From positions 458,195 to 522,194 of the forward strand of contig NZ_FCOQ01000018.1 of the NCBI RefSeq assembly GCF_900021165.1: 64,000 bases of DNA, read 5' to 3'. The notes under the pieces were generated by a model. The model was not told the origin of the DNA, did not search any database, and saw nothing but the letters and a program-made list of their open reading frames with translations. The stretch's first letter is position 1, and every line of letters begins with the position of its first letter. This DNA comes from Paenibacillus phocaeensis (lineage in GTDB: Bacteria; Bacillota; Bacilli; Paenibacillales; Paenibacillaceae). The translations under genes and the position numbers were made by a program. Shown here in pieces: positions 7,849 to 16,575 of the stretch.

Positions 7849-8292
7849 ATGAATCTTAGCGAGCGATTGAACGAAGATATGAAGCAAGCGATGAAGAGTC
7901 AAGACAAGTTCAAGCTCTCCACCATTCGAATGGTTCGTGCTACGATGAAGAATCTTGAAATAGATTTGAAAAGAACTTTGAACGATAATGAAGTGCTTGA
8001 TATCCTAAGTCGTGAAATCAAACAGCGCAAAGATGCCCTCCAAGAATTTGAAAAAGCAGGTCGTGACGATCTTGCCGAGCAAGTGAAAGCGGAAGCGGAG
8101 ATCCTTGCTGTGTACCTTCCTGAACAGCTAAGCGAAGAAGAAATTAAAGTCATTGTACAGCAGACCATCCAGGAAACCGGTGCTTCTTCGAAAGCCGAAA
8201 TTGGGAAAGTGATGAGCGCGCTGATGCCTAAGGTGAAAGGCCGGGCAGATGGCAAACTCGTAAACCAGACGGTTCAACAGCTTTTGCCATAA
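7849..8292 (+). CDS. yqeY: GatB/YqeY domain protein
   Basis: A 147-residue YqeY-family protein: an alpha-helical N-terminal domain (MNLSERLNEDMKQAMKSQD...) and the C-terminal tRNA-binding-like module shared with GatB/GatE, ending KVKGRADGKLVNQTVQQLLP. The family is linked to amidotransferase-type tRNA handling, but its exact role is not established. An AGGAGG ribosome binding site precedes the ATG. It is the last gene of the rpsU operon and is followed by an intrinsic terminator at about 8304. Codon use in rpsU-yqeY is more A/T-rich than in neighbouring genes, as expected for well-expressed genes. Confidence 0.95.
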   Translation: MNLSERLNEDMKQAMKSQDKFKLSTIRMVRATMKNLEIDLKRTLNDNEVLDILSREIKQRKDALQEFEKAGRDDLAEQVKAEAEILAVYLPEQLSEEEIKVIVQQTIQETGASSKAEIGKVMSALMPKVKGRADGKLVNQTVQQLLP

Positions 8293-8303
8293 CTTCGAGA
8301 GAC

Positions 8304-8346
8304 AAACACCTTTTACGATTTGATTCGTAGAAGGTGTTTTTTCATT
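8304..8346 (+). terminator. Intrinsic terminator after rpsU-yqeY
   Basis: AAACACCTT pairs with AAGGTGTTT, the inner arms TACGA/TCGTA extend the stem, and a T run follows. Confidence 0.85.
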
Positions 8347-8359
8347 TGTTACCCCTTAG

Positions 8360-8398
8360 AAAGCCAAGGTTGCCGCCCGAAGCAGCCTTGGCTTTTTG
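8360..8398 (+). terminator. Second terminator hairpin
   Basis: AAAGCCAAGG(T)TGC pairs with GCAGCCTTGGCTTT across a CGCCCGAA loop and is followed by a T-rich tail. Two tandem terminators isolate rpsU-yqeY from the yqfC operon. Confidence 0.8.
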
Positions 8399-8414
8399 TT
8401 CTCCTTTTCCTCTC

Positions 8415-8443
8415 TCATAAATCCAAGCAGGGCCGCATAATTT
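8415..8443 (+). promoter_or_regulatory. Possible sporulation (sigma-E type) promoter for yqfCD
   Basis: TCATAA (8415-8420) and CATAATTT (8436-8443) are spaced about as in mother-cell sigma-E promoters, and yqfC/yqfD are sigma-E genes in B. subtilis. The match is partial, so this is a weak call. Confidence 0.3.
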
Positions 8444-8472
8444 GTACAGTAGGGGAAGGAGGATTGCCTCAT

Positions 8473-8760
8473 ATGAGCCGGTTTGTCCGCAAAATTCGCA
8501 AATGGACGGTTGATGCGCTCGACCTGCCCAGCGACCTTGTATTCGATTTGCCGAGGCTCACCTTAATTGGAGGTCAGCAGCTGTATATAGAGAATCATCG
8601 GGGCGTTGTCCACTTTTCCCCCGAAGCGCTGCATTTGGCGCTCAGTCAAGGCACGCTGGAGGTTGAGGGCAGCGGACTGGTCATTAAAGCAATCATGCCT
8701 GAAGAAGTGGTCGTGGAAGGCCGGATCTTTGGCATCAAATATCGTGGAACGGAGGAATGA
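8473..8760 (+). CDS. yqfC: Sporulation protein YqfC
   Basis: A 95-residue YqfC-family protein, a small sporulation protein encoded next to yqfD throughout the Bacillales. The start at 8473 is fixed by GGAAGGAGG 7-8 bp upstream; an upstream in-frame extension would run through two terminators. The sequence (WTVDALDLPSDLVFDLPRLTLIGG...) has the family pattern of short beta strands and no membrane segment or signal. It is separated from yqfD by 3 bp, so they are translationally linked. In B. subtilis the pair is made in the mother cell; the precise biochemical role is not known. Confidence 0.93.
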   Translation: MSRFVRKIRKWTVDALDLPSDLVFDLPRLTLIGGQQLYIENHRGVVHFSPEALHLALSQGTLEVEGSGLVIKAIMPEEVVVEGRIFGIKYRGTEE

Positions 8761-8763
8761 AGC

Positions 8764-9945
8764 GTGAAATCACCGGCATTAAGCCAGTTGAGGGGCATCG
8801 TGACCATCACGGTCCGCGGAGGATCGATCGAACAGCTCGTGAACGAGCTGTCCCGCCAGGGGATCGAGATCTGGGATGTCCAGCCCCTGCCCGGAGGGCA
8901 AATGGATATGAAGATCGCGTTATCCGATTTCTTCCGCTTGCGGCCGCTCCTGAAGCGGACAGGCTGCCGGATGTCGGTCCGAGGGCGCTCCGGATTGCCG
9001 TTCATATGGGTCCGAGTGTGGAAGAGAAAGGGGTTCATCGCCGGATTTGTCCTGTTTCTGACGGCGATTTTTTGTTTGTCCTCCCTTGTCTGGGACGTCG
9101 AGGTGAGAGGGAATAAGGACATCGCTTCGCAGGACGTGCTTCAGGCGGCGAAACAGGAAGGCATCTACCCGTTTCAGTGGATTTTCCGTTTGCCTGATCA
9201 GGACAAGCTCTCTGCAGAATTAACCCGCAAGCTGCCGGGCACCTCCTGGGTAGGGGTTACCCGCACGGGAACGAGAATCACGATCCAGGTGGTGGAAGCG
9301 ACGAAACCCAAGGATCAGAAGCTGGTCAGCCCCAGTCATCTGGTCAGCAAGCACGATGCTGTGATCACGCATATCTATGCGGAGAAGGGACAACCCGAGG
9401 TTGGCAAGAACGATCGGGTGAAGAAGGGCCAGGTGCTGGTATCGGGATTTCAGGGCGGCAAGCCGGTCGTTCCGCAAGCGGAAATCCGCGGTATCGTCTG
9501 GCATGAGTACAATATCCAGGTGCCGCTGGTATACAAGCAGAAGGTGTATACCGGAGAGAGAAAGCAGCGGGGATATTTATTTTTCGGCAATACGGCGATT
9601 CAGTTGACCGGCTACGGCAAAGTCGCTTACATGGCGTCGGAGACGATGATCGATCAGGACCCGTTGACTTGGCGCGGCTGGAAGCTCCCGATTGGCTGGA
9701 TGACGGAGAAGGTCATGGAGACGACCGAACTGGAGCTGAAACGGACGGAAGAGCAAGCCAAACAAGAGGGGATCGAGCGGGCAAAACGCGATATTTTGGC
9801 CAAATACGGCACGGACAGCGTCGTAATGGATCAAAAAATTTTGCATGAGAAGGCCGACAATGGTAAAGTTTATATAAAAGTGCATTTCGAAGTAGAACAG
9901 AACATTGCGGAAGAAGTGCCGATAGTACATGATCAAGGAGAATGA
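8764..9945 (+). CDS. yqfD: Sporulation protein YqfD (stage IV related)
   Basis: A 393-residue YqfD-family membrane protein starting with GTG 3 bp after yqfC. An N-terminal cytoplasmic part of about 85 residues precedes one clear transmembrane helix (around KGFIAGFVLFLTAIFCLSSLVW), followed by a large extracytoplasmic domain that begins WDVEVRGNKDIASQDVL, resembling POTRA-like modules. A charged helical region rich in Glu, Lys and Arg lies near the C-terminus (about residues 325-360). It is required for efficient sporulation in related bacteria and lies directly before phoH (6 bp), as in B. subtilis. Confidence 0.93.
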   Translation: MKSPALSQLRGIVTITVRGGSIEQLVNELSRQGIEIWDVQPLPGGQMDMKIALSDFFRLRPLLKRTGCRMSVRGRSGLPFIWVRVWKRKGFIAGFVLFLTAIFCLSSLVWDVEVRGNKDIASQDVLQAAKQEGIYPFQWIFRLPDQDKLSAELTRKLPGTSWVGVTRTGTRITIQVVEATKPKDQKLVSPSHLVSKHDAVITHIYAEKGQPEVGKNDRVKKGQVLVSGFQGGKPVVPQAEIRGIVWHEYNIQVPLVYKQKVYTGERKQRGYLFFGNTAIQLTGYGKVAYMASETMIDQDPLTWRGWKLPIGWMTEKVMETTELELKRTEEQAKQEGIERAKRDILAKYGTDSVVMDQKILHEKADNGKVYIKVHFEVEQNIAEEVPIVHDQGE

Positions 9946-9951
9946 GGCTAT

Positions 9952-10923
9952 TTGTCGGAACAACTGGTGAACATCAAATTACCGCTGCACAGTGCGGCTG
10001 AAGGACTTTCGTTATTCGGCCCTCAGGACGTATTTCTGAAATTGATTGAACAGCATTTACCGGCAAGCATTGTATTGCGGGAATCGGAAATTACCATCCG
10101 CGGGGAGCAACGTGAAGCGGAGAAGGTAGAACAGTTGTTTGAAGTGTTACTTGAACTGATTCGGAACGGATACATCTTAACCGAACGGGACGTATTATAT
10201 GCAATCGATTTGGCGAAGGACTTCCGTGCGGATCAGCTGCTTGATTTATATAAAGGCGAAATCGCCATCACCTACCGAGGCAAGCCGATACGGGTGAAGA
10301 CCATCGGACAGAAGCACTACGTGACAACCATCAAGAAGCGGGACGTCGTCTTCGGCGTCGGCCCGGCCGGGACAGGCAAGACGTATTTAGCCGTTGTCTT
10401 AGCCATCACGGCGCTGAAGGAAGGCTCGGTCAAACGGATTATCCTGACGCGTCCGGCGGTTGAAGCGGGGGAAAGCCTTGGTTTTTTACCGGGGGACCTG
10501 CAGGAGAAGGTGGACCCGTATCTGCGTCCGCTGTATGATGCATTGTACGATGTTATGGGGCCGGAGCAAACCGCCAAGGCCTTGGAGCGCGGGCTGATTG
10601 AGATCGCTCCGCTCGCCTATATGCGGGGCCGCACGCTGGACGATTCCTTTATTATTTTGGACGAAGCGCAGAACACAACCCCGGAGCAAATGAAAATGTT
10701 CCTGACCCGGCTTGGCTTTGGTTCCAAAATGGTCATTACCGGCGACGTGACGCAAATCGATCTTCCCAAGGGGAAGAAGTCGGGGCTGGTGGAAGCCAAA
10801 GCGATTCTGAGCGGGATTGAAGAGATCGGGTTCGTTCAGTTTGCCGAATCGGATGTCGTTCGCCATTCGCTGGTGCAGAAGATTATTGTAGCGTACGACC
10901 GCGCTGCCGAAAACCAAGGGTAA
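9952..10923 (+). CDS. phoH: PhoH-like ATPase
   Basis: A 323-residue PhoH-family P-loop NTPase with a TTG start, supported by AAGGAG 11-12 bp upstream and by the synteny-defined N-terminus. An N-terminal KH-like region (about 1-110) precedes the ATPase core with Walker A GPAGTGKT at 137-144 and Walker B FIILDEAQN at about 233-241. PhoH proteins are linked to RNA metabolism and often sit beside ybeY, as here. A second PhoH-type protein with a PIN domain (YlaK) is encoded at 42 kb, so this genome has at least two. Confidence 0.95.
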   Translation: MSEQLVNIKLPLHSAAEGLSLFGPQDVFLKLIEQHLPASIVLRESEITIRGEQREAEKVEQLFEVLLELIRNGYILTERDVLYAIDLAKDFRADQLLDLYKGEIAITYRGKPIRVKTIGQKHYVTTIKKRDVVFGVGPAGTGKTYLAVVLAITALKEGSVKRIILTRPAVEAGESLGFLPGDLQEKVDPYLRPLYDALYDVMGPEQTAKALERGLIEIAPLAYMRGRTLDDSFIILDEAQNTTPEQMKMFLTRLGFGSKMVITGDVTQIDLPKGKKSGLVEAKAILSGIEEIGFVQFAESDVVRHSLVQKIIVAYDRAAENQG

Positions 10924-10971
10924 GCTTGCATACGCTTTTAGGGTTTACCATGTTCAGGAGGGCTGTCTGAG

Positions 10972-13263
10972 ATGACAAATGACGATCAGCAAAAGAAAGG
11001 GGCGTTTCAATCCAGAATTACGGGATGGAAACATAGCACCGGCGTGCGTTATGTTCTGTTCGCGTTGCTTGTCGTTATGTTTTACGTCAGTTTGGCGCCC
11101 AAGCTGCTTCCCGAAACGTATGACATCGCGGTAGGTTTGCCCAGCGACAAGGAAATTATGGCGCCGATGGACATTCCCGATACCAAGGCGACGCTGAAGG
11201 CGCAAGAGGAAGCGGCCGAGAAGGTAGGACAGGTCTATACGATTCTCCCGCTCCGCAATGAGACGCTGGTTGCGCAAATGCTTGACCGGATTTTTCGGTT
11301 AAACCAGGACGATCAGGTTACCGAGGACGACAAGATCAAGATCTACCGTGAGGAACTGCCGCAACGCGTGAAGGATTACGTGCAGAACTTCATCATGAAT
11401 AACCGGAATTCCAGCGTTTATTCGCCAACCTTGTTTGAAGAGGTAACCCAGCGCGTTGATGAGCAGCAATACCATATCTCGGAAGAGACTTTTATCAAGA
11501 TTCCCCGCTTGACGGCGGAGGATATCAATGAGATGAAGCCGGTTGCTGCGGATATCGTTGCCCGGCTGACCGCCGACCCGATCGTTGAGGCGCAGGCTGC
11601 GCGGGCGAAAGTCGCCGAGATGGTCAGTACCAGTTCCCTGAGCAAACGGACTTCACGTGAAGTCGTACAGGAGCTGGCTCGTTTGTCGATCACCGCCAAC
11701 AAGTTCTACGACGAGGAAGCAACGAAGACGGCGAAGGTGGAAGCGCGCGAGAATACGCCTACCGTCTATATCAAGCAAGGGGATGTGCTCGTCCCAAAAG
11801 GCGAGAGAATTACCCAGGAAATGTACACCTTGCTGGAGAAGAACGGCCTGTTGAAAAATGAGGTTGATTATTCGCCGCAATTTGGGCTCGTTTTGCTGTC
11901 TTTGCTGATGGCGACCGGGCTGATTATGTTTATCCGCCAATCGGAAGGCGCAAGTCGGTTCAAGTACAACAATGCGCAGTTCGTCATGCTGCTGTTGATC
12001 ATTCTCATCACGATCATATCCATGCATGTCATTAATATTTTGCAGACGGAACAGCAATCCTATATCGGTTATTTGGCGCCGATCGCTACCGGTGCAATGC
12101 TGATCACGCTGCTGCTGGATCTGCCGCTCGCTTACATATGCTCGATCCTGTTCGGGATTCTGGCCAGCATCATCCTCAATCAACGGCAAAGCGAAATTTT
12201 TGATTTTCAGTTCGGGTTCTTCGCTTTGGTGACTTCGTTTGCAGCGATTTTTGCCATTCACCGGGCCAGCCAGCGTTCCACGCTCCTTAAGGCGGGGATC
12301 ATGATCTGTTTGTTTGGCGCATTGTCGATTTTTACGCTGCAGTTGATCGACAATCAGGACTGGACGCAAACGAGCACGTTGTATGCGCTTGGTTTCTCCG
12401 TGGCCGGGGGGCTGGTGACGACGATTTTGGTGATCGGTTTGATGCCGTTCTTCGAGGTTACCTTCGGGATCCTCTCCGCGCTCAAGCTGGTGGAGTTGTC
12501 GAACCCTAACCATCCGCTGCTTCGCAAGTTGTTGACGGAGACGCCGGGCACCTACCATCACAGCGTTATGGTCGGCAATCTGTCGGAAGCGGCAGCCGAA
12601 GCGATCGGCGCCAACGGGTTGCTGTGCCGTGTTGGCTCTTATTACCACGATATCGGGAAGACCAAGCGGCCGAGCTATTTTATCGAAAATCAAAACAACA
12701 TGGAGAACCCCCACGACTTTATCGATCCGAAGCTAAGCAAATCCATCATTATCGCCCATGCTCGGGATGGGGTGGAAATGCAGAAGGAATATAAGCTGCC
12801 GAAGCCGATTCGCGATATCGCTGAGCAGCACCATGGAACAACGTTCCTGCATTATTTCTATCACAAGGCGCTGCGGTTGGCGGAAGAACAAGGGGTGGAA
12901 CCGGATTTCACCGAAGAGGATTTCCGCTACCCGGGGCCTAAAGCTCAATCGAAGGAAGCGGCTGTGGTTGGCATCGCGGACAGTGTTGAGGCGGCGGTGC
13001 GCTCCTTGCGCAAGCCGACGGTGGAGCAAGTCGAGTCGATGATCGAGAAGATTATTAAGAGTCGTCTGGACGATCACCAGTTTAACGAGTGCGACTTGAC
13101 GATGCGGGAACTGGATTTGATCGCACAAACGCTGAAGGAAACGGTCATGGGCATCTTCCACTCGCGGATTGAATATCCGGAAGAAGTGAAGAAGAGTAAA
13201 GAGAACGAGGAGAAGGACAGGGGGCAAAACGTAAATGGGCCTACAGCTGGCTTGGAGCAATGA
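10972..13263 (+). CDS. pgpH: 7TM-HD cyclic-di-AMP phosphodiesterase PgpH
   Basis: A 763-residue membrane phosphodiesterase (YqfF/PgpH) that degrades the second messenger c-di-AMP. One N-terminal helix (about 28-45) is followed by a large extracytoplasmic 7TMR-HDED domain (about 50-300), seven closely packed membrane helices (about 300-510) and a cytoplasmic HD domain whose catalytic H-D pair is H559/D560 in [15 protein letters not shown]. The C-terminus is charged and overlaps the start of ybeY by 29 bp. It is in the conserved phoH-pgpH-ybeY order. AGGAGGG precedes the ATG. Confidence 0.95.
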   Translation: MTNDDQQKKGAFQSRITGWKHSTGVRYVLFALLVVMFYVSLAPKLLPETYDIAVGLPSDKEIMAPMDIPDTKATLKAQEEAAEKVGQVYTILPLRNETLVAQMLDRIFRLNQDDQVTEDDKIKIYREELPQRVKDYVQNFIMNNRNSSVYSPTLFEEVTQRVDEQQYHISEETFIKIPRLTAEDINEMKPVAADIVARLTADPIVEAQAARAKVAEMVSTSSLSKRTSREVVQELARLSITANKFYDEEATKTAKVEARENTPTVYIKQGDVLVPKGERITQEMYTLLEKNGLLKNEVDYSPQFGLVLLSLLMATGLIMFIRQSEGASRFKYNNAQFVMLLLIILITIISMHVINILQTEQQSYIGYLAPIATGAMLITLLLDLPLAYICSILFGILASIILNQRQSEIFDFQFGFFALVTSFAAIFAIHRASQRSTLLKAGIMICLFGALSIFTLQLIDNQDWTQTSTLYALGFSVAGGLVTTILVIGLMPFFEVTFGILSALKLVELSNPNHPLLRKLLTETPGTYHHSVMVGNLSEAAAEAIGANGLLCRVGSYYHDIGKTKRPSYFIENQNNMENPHDFIDPKLSKSIIIAHARDGVEMQKEYKLPKPIRDIAEQHHGTTFLHYFYHKALRLAEEQGVEPDFTEEDFRYPGPKAQSKEAAVVGIADSVEAAVRSLRKPTVEQVESMIEKIIKSRLDDHQFNECDLTMRELDLIAQTLKETVMGIFHSRIEYPEEVKKSKENEEKDRGQNVNGPTAGLEQ

Positions 13264-13732
13264 GCAAGATAAAATGGAGATCCAGCAGGAGTTGATCGAT
13301 CTCTTGGATCGCGTGCTGCAGATCGCCGGACAGGCCGAGGGCATTGCCGAAGGCGAGGTGGCGCTGACGTTCGTAGACGACGAGGCGATTCATGAGCTGA
13401 ACCGCGATTACCGCGGAATCGACCGGCCGACGGATGTCCTGTCGTTCGCCATGAACGAATCGGTTGAGGAAGAACCGGAAATCGTTTATGAGCTCGAGGA
13501 AGATGAAGAGTTGGACGATTTGACCGACGTACTTGGAGATATCATTATCTCCGTAGACCGGGCCAAAGCGCAAAGTGAGGAATACGGCCATTCGCTGGAG
13601 CGGGAAATCGGGTTCCTGTTTGTGCACGGTTTTTTGCATCTGCTCGGCTATGATCATCAAGACGCCGCCAGTGAAGCGGAAATGATGGGGAAGCAGGAAG
13701 CGGCATTGGCCGAGGTTGGGCTTGTTCGCTGA
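13235..13732 (+). CDS. ybeY: Endoribonuclease YbeY (16S rRNA maturation)
   Basis: A 165-residue zinc-dependent YbeY protein involved in 16S rRNA 3'-end maturation and ribosome quality control. The metal-binding motif H-G-x-L-H-L-x-G-Y-D-H is intact as [11 protein letters not shown] near residues 131-141. The N-terminus [22 protein letters not shown] aligns with family starts, supporting the ATG at 13235 inside the end of pgpH. The acidic insert [19 protein letters not shown] (about 75-93) is longer than in B. subtilis. It overlaps dgkA by one base (ATGA). Confidence 0.95.
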   Translation: MGLQLAWSNEQDKMEIQQELIDLLDRVLQIAGQAEGIAEGEVALTFVDDEAIHELNRDYRGIDRPTDVLSFAMNESVEEEPEIVYELEEDEELDDLTDVLGDIIISVDRAKAQSEEYGHSLEREIGFLFVHGFLHLLGYDHQDAASEAEMMGKQEAALAEVGLVR

Positions 13733-14106
13733 TGAAGCCATCACGCCGCTGGAGTTCGTCCTTTCGTTATGCGCTGGAGGGAATCGTCACGTCGTTGAAG
13801 ACCCAGCGGCATGTGCGGTTTCATTGCGTTGCGGCCGTGATCGTGATTGCCGCGGCGATTGCGTTGTCTCTTCCTGGGAGAGACATGGCCTTGCTGCTGC
13901 TCGTCATCGCTTTGGTCATCTCGCTTGAGCTTGTCAATACGGCGATCGAAGCCGTCGTTGATCTCGCAGCCCCGGAGTGGCATCGTCTTGGCAAGATCGC
14001 CAAGGATGCCGCGGCCGGGGCCGTGCTGGTCGCAGCGGTTTTTGCCGCAGCGATCGGGATCTTGATCTTCTACGAGCCGGTGATGAGATGGCTGGGGCTG
14101 TCTTAA
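13732..14106 (+). CDS. dgkA: Diacylglycerol/undecaprenol kinase
   Basis: A 124-residue small integral membrane kinase of the DgkA/UdpK family. It has an N-terminal amphipathic segment (WSSFRYALEGIVTSLKTQRHVRFH), three membrane helices and the active-site signature ELVNTAIEAVVDL on the second helix. In Gram-positive bacteria such enzymes phosphorylate undecaprenol as well as diacylglycerol, feeding cell-wall lipid carrier recycling. It overlaps the ybeY stop codon (ATGA), so translation is coupled, and is followed by cdd 73 bp later. Confidence 0.94.
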   Translation: MKPSRRWSSSFRYALEGIVTSLKTQRHVRFHCVAAVIVIAAAIALSLPGRDMALLLLVIALVISLELVNTAIEAVVDLAAPEWHRLGKIAKDAAAGAVLVAAVFAAAIGILIFYEPVMRWLGLS

Positions 14107-14179
14107 CCTCGGGCAAGCCGGCGGTTCGAATAAGCTGTACCCGTACTTATTTTGCCTTTGTGAAGGAGATGCTAGGAAT

Positions 14180-14581
14180 ATGGATTACGGACAATTGATG
14201 CAAGAAGCCATTGAGGCCCGCAAGACGGCTTACATTCCGTATTCGGGATTTGGCGTTGGGGCAGCTCTGCTGGATAGTCAAGGCCGTGTACACCGTGGCT
14301 GCAATATAGAGAATGCCGCATACACGCCTGGGAACTGCGCCGAACGAACCGCGATGTTCCGGGCAATCGCCGACGGACACCAACCGGGGACGTTCCAGGC
14401 GATCGCCGTCGTTGGCGACACGGAGGAGCCGGTGGCTCCTTGCGGCGTCTGCCGCCAGGTGCTGCTGGAGCTGTGCGGCCCGGACATGCCCGTGATCCTG
14501 GGCAATCTGAAGGGCGACATCCGCGAGACGACGGTGCGGGAGCTGCTTCCCTACGCCTTCGCCCCCTCCCATCTAGACTAG
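14180..14581 (+). CDS. cdd: Cytidine deaminase
   Basis: A 133-residue homotetrameric-type cytidine deaminase of pyrimidine salvage, converting cytidine or deoxycytidine to uridine or deoxyuridine. The zinc ligands and proton-shuttle Glu are visible in CAERTAMF (near residues 53-60) and APCGVCRQ (near 86-93); the substrate motif PYSGFGVGAALL is at 20-31. The loop before CAER reads YTPGN instead of the commoner YGLTN/YGLCN, a minor variation. The ribosome binding site is AAGGAGA. In B. subtilis cdd is followed directly by era; here about 670 bp of repeat-rich DNA intervene. Confidence 0.95.
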   Translation: MDYGQLMQEAIEARKTAYIPYSGFGVGAALLDSQGRVHRGCNIENAAYTPGNCAERTAMFRAIADGHQPGTFQAIAVVGDTEEPVAPCGVCRQVLLELCGPDMPVILGNLKGDIRETTVRELLPYAFAPSHLD

Positions 14582-14586
14582 AAGAT

Positions 14587-14760
14587 GTATGTAGTGCAAA
14601 AAGACGTCTCCGGATCACGAAGCGGATGCAGCGCTGCAGATTCGGCGTCGAATCTTGGATTCAGCCGGGCCAAGTGGGTGCTTCCGAAGCATGTTTCCTA
14701 CGGAAACATTTCAGGTGCTCACGTCCCCCAAACGTACGCTCCGCTCCTCGTGTCCTAGCG
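14587..14760. repeat. Interspersed repeat family B, copy 2
   Basis: Related to the 6.7 kb copy in the same orientation: GTAGTGCAAAAAGACGTCT at the left, the core TCGAATCTTGGATTCA then CCGGGCC (about 14648-14671), and TACGCTCCGCTCCTCGTGTCCTAG at the right in related form. It has a 44-bp extra segment absent from copy 1 that contains the small palindrome ATGTTTCC-TAC-GGAAACAT (about 14690-14708). The right terminal repeat is missing or diverged; a 185-bp family R element starts 23 bp beyond. Confidence 0.7.
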
Positions 14761-14782
14761 AGTGAGTGGTCCCTGCGGTCCG

Positions 14783-14967
14783 CTAACGGAAACAGGAGAC
14801 GTTATTTACAGGTATAAGAGCACGGTGGGATTCTAACGGAAACAGGAGACGTTATTTCGGACAAAATGCGAGAAATGGACGTCGTAAGCGCCGAATAAAG
14901 GCCCTGGGTTCCGTTAGAGCGGGAAATAGCCGGGAAATGGGCAAATAAGGTCATTACGTTCCGTTAC
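14783..14967. repeat. 185-bp quasi-palindromic element (family R), copy 1
   Basis: Four 25-bp units: 14783-14807 and 14833-14857 in one orientation, 14893-14917 and 14943-14967 in the other. Each unit begins STAACGGAAC (S is C or G) and ends near CSTTATTT; here the first two are identical to each other. Spacers are 25, 35 and 25 bp. The third spacer (GGGAAATAGCCGGGAAATG) is nearly the same as in the 43.6 kb copy. No reading frame is supported. It lies between cdd and era. Confidence 0.85.
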
Positions 14968-14989
14968 GCGCAGTTCGATCAACGCCAAC

Positions 14990-15113
14990 AGGCGATCCAC
15001 CTGCCGCACACGATCCACATGTCGCACACGATCCATATGTCGTATACGATCCACATGTCGCACACGGTTCACATGTCGCACACGGTTCACATGTCGCATC
15101 ACGGTCCACATGC
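14990..15113. repeat. 18-bp tandem repeat array, six to seven units
   Basis: Six consecutive units of the type CGCACACGATCCACATGT run from 15005 to 15113 with few substitutions (GATCC or GGTTC variants), preceded by a degenerate unit from 14990. The last unit is 19 bp. An open frame on the minus strand across it only reflects the multiple-of-three period. The rest of the 14.6-15.25 kb gap holds a GC hairpin (CCCGCG/CGCGGG, about 15168-15185) but no supported gene. Confidence 0.9.
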
Positions 15114-15250
15114 CGAACCACCGACCAACTAGCAACCAGGACTGGCCTGTATTCCAGTACCTCCTGCCCGCGTGCTAACGCGGGTTACTAGAACCAACAC
15201 GGACATTGACGGTCAGAGCATGACCAGGTCATAACGAAAGGAATTCTATT

Positions 15251-16153
15251 ATGGCAAAAGCAAAATTCAAATCCGGCTTCGTGGCGATTGTCGGACGGCC
15301 GAACGTGGGGAAATCCACGCTGATGAACCAGATCATCGGGCAGAAGATCGCCATCATGTCCGATAAACCGCAAACGACGCGGAATAAAATTCACGGCGTA
15401 TACACGTCGGAAGAGATGCAGATCGTGTTTCTGGATACCCCGGGGATCCATAAACGCCAATCCAAACTTGGCGACTATATGAACACGACGGCGCTCAACA
15501 CGCTTGGCGAGGTCGAGGCGGTGCTGTTCCTCGTCGATGCCGCGGAAGGGCTGGGGGGCGGCGACCGGTTTATCATCGAGCGACTCAAGGACTTGCGGAC
15601 CCCTGTCATTCTGGTGCTGAACAAAATCGATCGCGTGGAGCCGGAGCAATTGCTGCCGCTGATCGAGGAGTACAGCAAGCTTCACTCGTTCAGCGAAATC
15701 GTGCCGATTTCAGCGATGCACGGGAACAACGTCAATACCCTGCTGGAACAGATCGGCAAATACCTCCCGGAAGGCCCGCAATATTACCCGGAAGATCAGG
15801 TTACGGACCATCCGGAGCAATTCGTTTGCGCCGAGCTGATTCGGGAGAAGATCCTGCACCTGACCCGCGAGGAAGTCCCGCATTCCATCGCCGTCACGAT
15901 TGAAGACATGCGTGTCCAAGAGAACGGCGTGGTGAACATTTCCGCGGTGATTTTCGTCGAGCGCGATTCCCAAAAGGGGATTATCATCGGCAAGCAAGGG
16001 GCTTTGCTGAAGGAAGTTGGCAAGCAGGCCCGGCAAGACATCGAGAACCTGCTCGGGTCGAAGATTTTTCTCGAGTTATGGGTCAAGGTCAAGAAAGATT
16101 GGCGCAACCAGGAGCGCATCCTGAGGGACCTTGGGTTCCATAAGGACGCTTAA
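15251..16153 (+). CDS. era: GTPase Era
   Basis: A 300-residue essential GTPase that binds the 3' end of 16S rRNA during small-subunit assembly. G1 [10 protein letters not shown]3 DTPG and G4 NKID are all visible in the N-terminal domain, and the C-terminal KH domain carries the typical [15 protein letters not shown] stretch (residues about 248-263). The start is supported by GAAAGGAATTC upstream. Unlike B. subtilis, era is separated from cdd by a repeat-filled gap and probably has its own promoter in 15.2 kb, where a weak TTGACG is visible. Confidence 0.96.
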   Translation: MAKAKFKSGFVAIVGRPNVGKSTLMNQIIGQKIAIMSDKPQTTRNKIHGVYTSEEMQIVFLDTPGIHKRQSKLGDYMNTTALNTLGEVEAVLFLVDAAEGLGGGDRFIIERLKDLRTPVILVLNKIDRVEPEQLLPLIEEYSKLHSFSEIVPISAMHGNNVNTLLEQIGKYLPEGPQYYPEDQVTDHPEQFVCAELIREKILHLTREEVPHSIAVTIEDMRVQENGVVNISAVIFVERDSQKGIIIGKQGALLKEVGKQARQDIENLLGSKIFLELWVKVKKDWRNQERILRDLGFHKDA

Positions 16154-16175
16154 AGGGCTATTAAGGGGCTTTTAT

Positions 16176-16300
16176 TTCCAAAAAACGGAAATGTTTCCGT
16201 AGGAAACATGCTTAGGAAGCATCCGCTTGGCCCGGGTGAATTCAAGGCGAAATCCTGCTGGGATTGAAGCTCGTGATCACAAGTCGACGAAATAAACCTC
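16176..16300. repeat. Interspersed repeat family B, copy 3, inverted and partial
   Basis: Read on the minus strand, the segment contains GTGATCACGAGCTTC, a GAATTCACCCGGGCC core and ATGCTTCCTAAGCATG followed by the palindrome GTTTCCTACGGAAAC, all matching copy 2 at 14.6 kb. It lies in the era-yqzL gap (16154-16398) and accounts for about half of it; no terminal inverted repeat is evident. Confidence 0.65.
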
Positions 16301-16398
16301 CTCTATACTGGGAGTTATTGCAACGCATAGATCCCGCTCATGCGCACATCCTATCTTTGAAGATGCAGGCGTCATTTCCGAAGAAAGGGTGAATACGA

Positions 16399-16536
16399 AT
16401 GCGAGATTTTTCGTGGAAGTATTTTGCGATGACTGGAGATGTCGATGCTTACTTGCTTTATAAGGAAGCCAGCGGCCCGTACGAGGAGGAGGCTGCGGCT
16501 GCCGAAGAGCTGATTGTAGAGGAAGAAGCCGAGTAA
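16399..16536 (+). CDS. yqzL: YqzL family small protein
   Basis: A 45-residue acidic protein beginning MRDFSWKYFAMTGDVDAYLLYKE, which matches the conserved N-terminus of YqzL (a W-x-x-F-x-x-TG-x-x-D-x-YLL-x-KE pattern). YqzL is encoded between era and recO throughout the Bacillales; its function is unknown. The C-terminus is Glu/Ala-rich and differs from the B. subtilis protein. GAAAGGGTG lies upstream of the ATG; recO starts 39 bp after the stop. Confidence 0.85.
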   Translation: MRDFSWKYFAMTGDVDAYLLYKEASGPYEEEAAAAEELIVEEEAE

Positions 16537-16575
16537 TACCGATCTTGCGGGAGAGGCGAGTTTGGGGGAGAAGAA

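Noticed and set aside
11653-12714. Long open frame antisense to pgpH
   Set aside because: Codon pattern is the mirror of the sense gene (His/Gln/Arg-rich product), with no recognisable domain; typical of GC-biased third positions in the real gene.
14783-14967. CRISPR-like regular spacing of 25-bp repeats and 25-bp spacers
   Set aside because: Only two direct copies per orientation, then inversion; spacers of different loci are related to each other; no leader and no cas genes in the window.
14914-15135. Minus-strand open frame coding for Arg/His/Val repeats
   Set aside because: It merely reflects the 18-bp tandem array, which keeps any frame open; no ribosome binding site or family resemblance.
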